Positions 5,539-6,705 of a stretch of 6,705 bases of DNA are shown piece by piece (position 1 is the first letter of the stretch; each line of letters opens with the position of its first letter). Made by a program: the position numbers and the translations under genes. The stretch is from Pseudomonadota bacterium (lineage in GTDB: Bacteria; Pseudomonadota; Alphaproteobacteria; Rhizobiales; Devosiaceae). Below the pieces are notes generated by a model. It saw only the letters and a list, made by a program, of their open reading frames with translations. It ran no database searches and was not told where the DNA came from. The DNA lies in NCBI GenBank assembly GCA_023433985.1, contig JAEYTN010000577.1, positions 1-6,705 on the forward strand. Direction: 5' to 3'.

Positions 5539-6660
5539 ATGCGTGGATTGAACCTCAGGAGCGTGCTGGCGGGGCTGATGGCCCTGGCGCTGCTCGTCCA
5601 GCCAATGCCGGCGCAGGCCGTGTCGGCGCGGATCAAGGACATCGTCAATATCGAGGGCGTGCGCGACAACCAGCTGATCGGCTACGGCCTGGTGGTCGGC
5701 TTGAACGGCACGGGCGACAGCCTCAACAACTCGCCTTTCACCAAGCAGAGCCTGCAGGCGATGCTGGAGCGGCTCGGGGTCAACACCCGGGGCGAGAACA
5801 TGCGTACGGGCAACGTGGCCGCGGTGATGGTAACGGCGAACCTGCCGGCGTTCTCGACGCAGGGCTCGCGGCTCGATGTGAATGTCGCTTCGCTTGGCGA
5901 TGCCTCGAGCCTGCAGGGCGGTACGCTGCTGGTGACGCCGCTGCTCGGCGCGGACGGCGAGGTCTATGCGATCGCGCAGGGTTCGGTGACCATCAACGGC
6001 TTCTCAGCCCAGGGCGATGCGGCCTCGATCGTTTCGGGCGTGCCGACGACCGGGCGGATCTCGGCGGGCGGCTTGATCGAGCGTGAGATCGGCTTCGTGC
6101 TCGGGGCACAGCGGACCCTGCGGCTGGCGCTCAGGAATCCCGACTTCACCACCTCGCGGCGCATTGCGCTCGCCATCAACGATTTCATCGGCGTGCCGTG
6201 CGCGACGCCGGAGGACCAGGCAACGATCCGCATCAACCTGCCCCGCCACTTCAACGGCAACCTCGTCGACCTCATCACCGACATCGAGCAGCTGGTGGTG
6301 GAGACCGACCTGCCAGCCAAGATAGTGATCGACGAGAATTCCGGCATCATCGTCATGGGCAAGGACGTTCGGGTTTCGACAGTGGCGGTGGCCCAGTCGA
6401 ACCTGACGGTGACCATCGCCGAAAGCCCCACAGTGGTGCAGCCGCTGCCCTTCAGCGATGGCGAGACGGCGGTGGAGCCGCGCACGGACCTGACCGTGGA
6501 CGAGCGGAACTCGGACCTGGCGCTGGTTACCGAGTCGGTGTCGATCCAGGAACTCGTGGATGGGCTCAATGCACTGGGCATCAGCCCGCGCGACCTGATT
6601 GCGATCCTGCAGGCCATCAAGGCCTCAGGCGCGCTGCAGGCCGACATCGAGGTCATGTGA
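5539..6660 (+). CDS. flgI: Flagellar basal body P-ring protein FlgI
   Basis: FlgI is secreted to the periplasm by the Sec route and forms the P ring around the flagellar rod at the peptidoglycan layer. The 373-aa precursor compares with 365 in E. coli. Residues 1-27 form a signal peptide: basic MRGLNLR, a hydrophobic core (about 9-20) and cleavage after AQA. The mature protein starts VSARIKDIVNIEG. Family motifs include QLIGYGLVVGLNGTGD near the front and the C-terminal PRDLIAILQAIKASGAL. The ATG at 5539 is preferred to the GTG at 5503. The sigma-54 element puts the transcript start near 5496, after the GAGGGG that would serve the GTG, whereas GGGGA (5528-5532) lies 6 bases before the ATG. 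It overlaps the next gene by one base. Confidence 0.95.
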   Translation: MRGLNLRSVLAGLMALALLVQPMPAQAVSARIKDIVNIEGVRDNQLIGYGLVVGLNGTGDSLNNSPFTKQSLQAMLERLGVNTRGENMRTGNVAAVMVTANLPAFSTQGSRLDVNVASLGDASSLQGGTLLVTPLLGADGEVYAIAQGSVTINGFSAQGDAASIVSGVPTTGRISAGGLIEREIGFVLGAQRTLRLALRNPDFTTSRRIALAINDFIGVPCATPEDQATIRINLPRHFNGNLVDLITDIEQLVVETDLPAKIVIDENSGIIVMGKDVRVSTVAVAQSNLTVTIAESPTVVQPLPFSDGETAVEPRTDLTVDERNSDLALVTESVSIQELVDGLNALGISPRDLIAILQAIKASGALQADIEVM

Positions 6661-6705
6661 TGAGCACGATCCCGCTGCTCAAGATGGATCCGTCGGCCCC
6701 CGGCT
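6660..6705 (+). CDS. Start of the next flagellar gene, probably a rod-binding protein (partial)
   Basis: The ATG at 6660 overlaps the flgI stop (TGATG), and the frame stays open to the window end, giving MSTIPLLKMDPSAPG. Such an overlap implies translational coupling with flgI. In alphaproteobacteria the gene after flgI is commonly the FlgJ N-terminal-like rod-binding protein (CheL family). The 15 visible residues are too few to prove this, so the product is inferred from gene order. Confidence 0.6.
   Translation, partial: MSTIPLLKMDPSAPG

Overview
The window looks like chromosomal DNA of a motile alphaproteobacterium, probably Hyphomicrobiales (Devosia-like is a guess). The reasons are high GC, a fliX gene (known only from alphaproteobacteria), a CtrA-type box, an alphaproteobacterial DksA with a single Cys, and a FrcA-like sugar ABC cassette.

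Layout. (1) 2-1674, plus strand: the end of a carbohydrate ABC operon, with a 5'-truncated RbsC/FrcC-type permease overlapped by its 255-aa ATPase. (2) 1675-1799: a gap rich in dyad symmetry, with a near-perfect 20-bp palindrome inside a longer inverted repeat and a hairpin that would cover the next ribosome binding site. (3) 1800-4304, plus strand: a broken KAP-family P-loop NTPase gene. The N-terminal Clp-N-like part is in frame 3, the coiled-coil and two-helix membrane part in frame 1, and the Walker B and C-terminal part in frame 3 again. The Walker A segment is absent and there is a frameshift near 2974-3005, so I read it as a pseudogene of an accessory, possibly anti-phage, gene. (4) 4338-4370: a terminator shared with the convergent dksA. 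(5) 4369-5311, minus strand: dksA and fliX. (6) 5312-5538: a compact divergent control region. (7) 5539-6705, plus strand: flgI and the first codons of the next flagellar gene.

How it fits together. The right third is a flagellar locus of the Caulobacter type. fliX (class II, with a CtrA box) faces flgI (class III, with a sigma-54 -24/-12 element, an IHF-like site and two FlbD/ftr-like dyads). FliX controls FlbD, which in turn acts on sigma-54 flagellar promoters, so this region may carry inputs from the whole regulatory chain. The sigma-54 element also argues that flgI starts at the ATG at 5539, not at the GTG at 5503. The transporter and dksA are ordinary core genes, and the KAP remnant between them is the accessory part. 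I found no complete new system. The points most worth a second look are the decayed KAP gene with its palindromic leader and the fliX-flgI control region.
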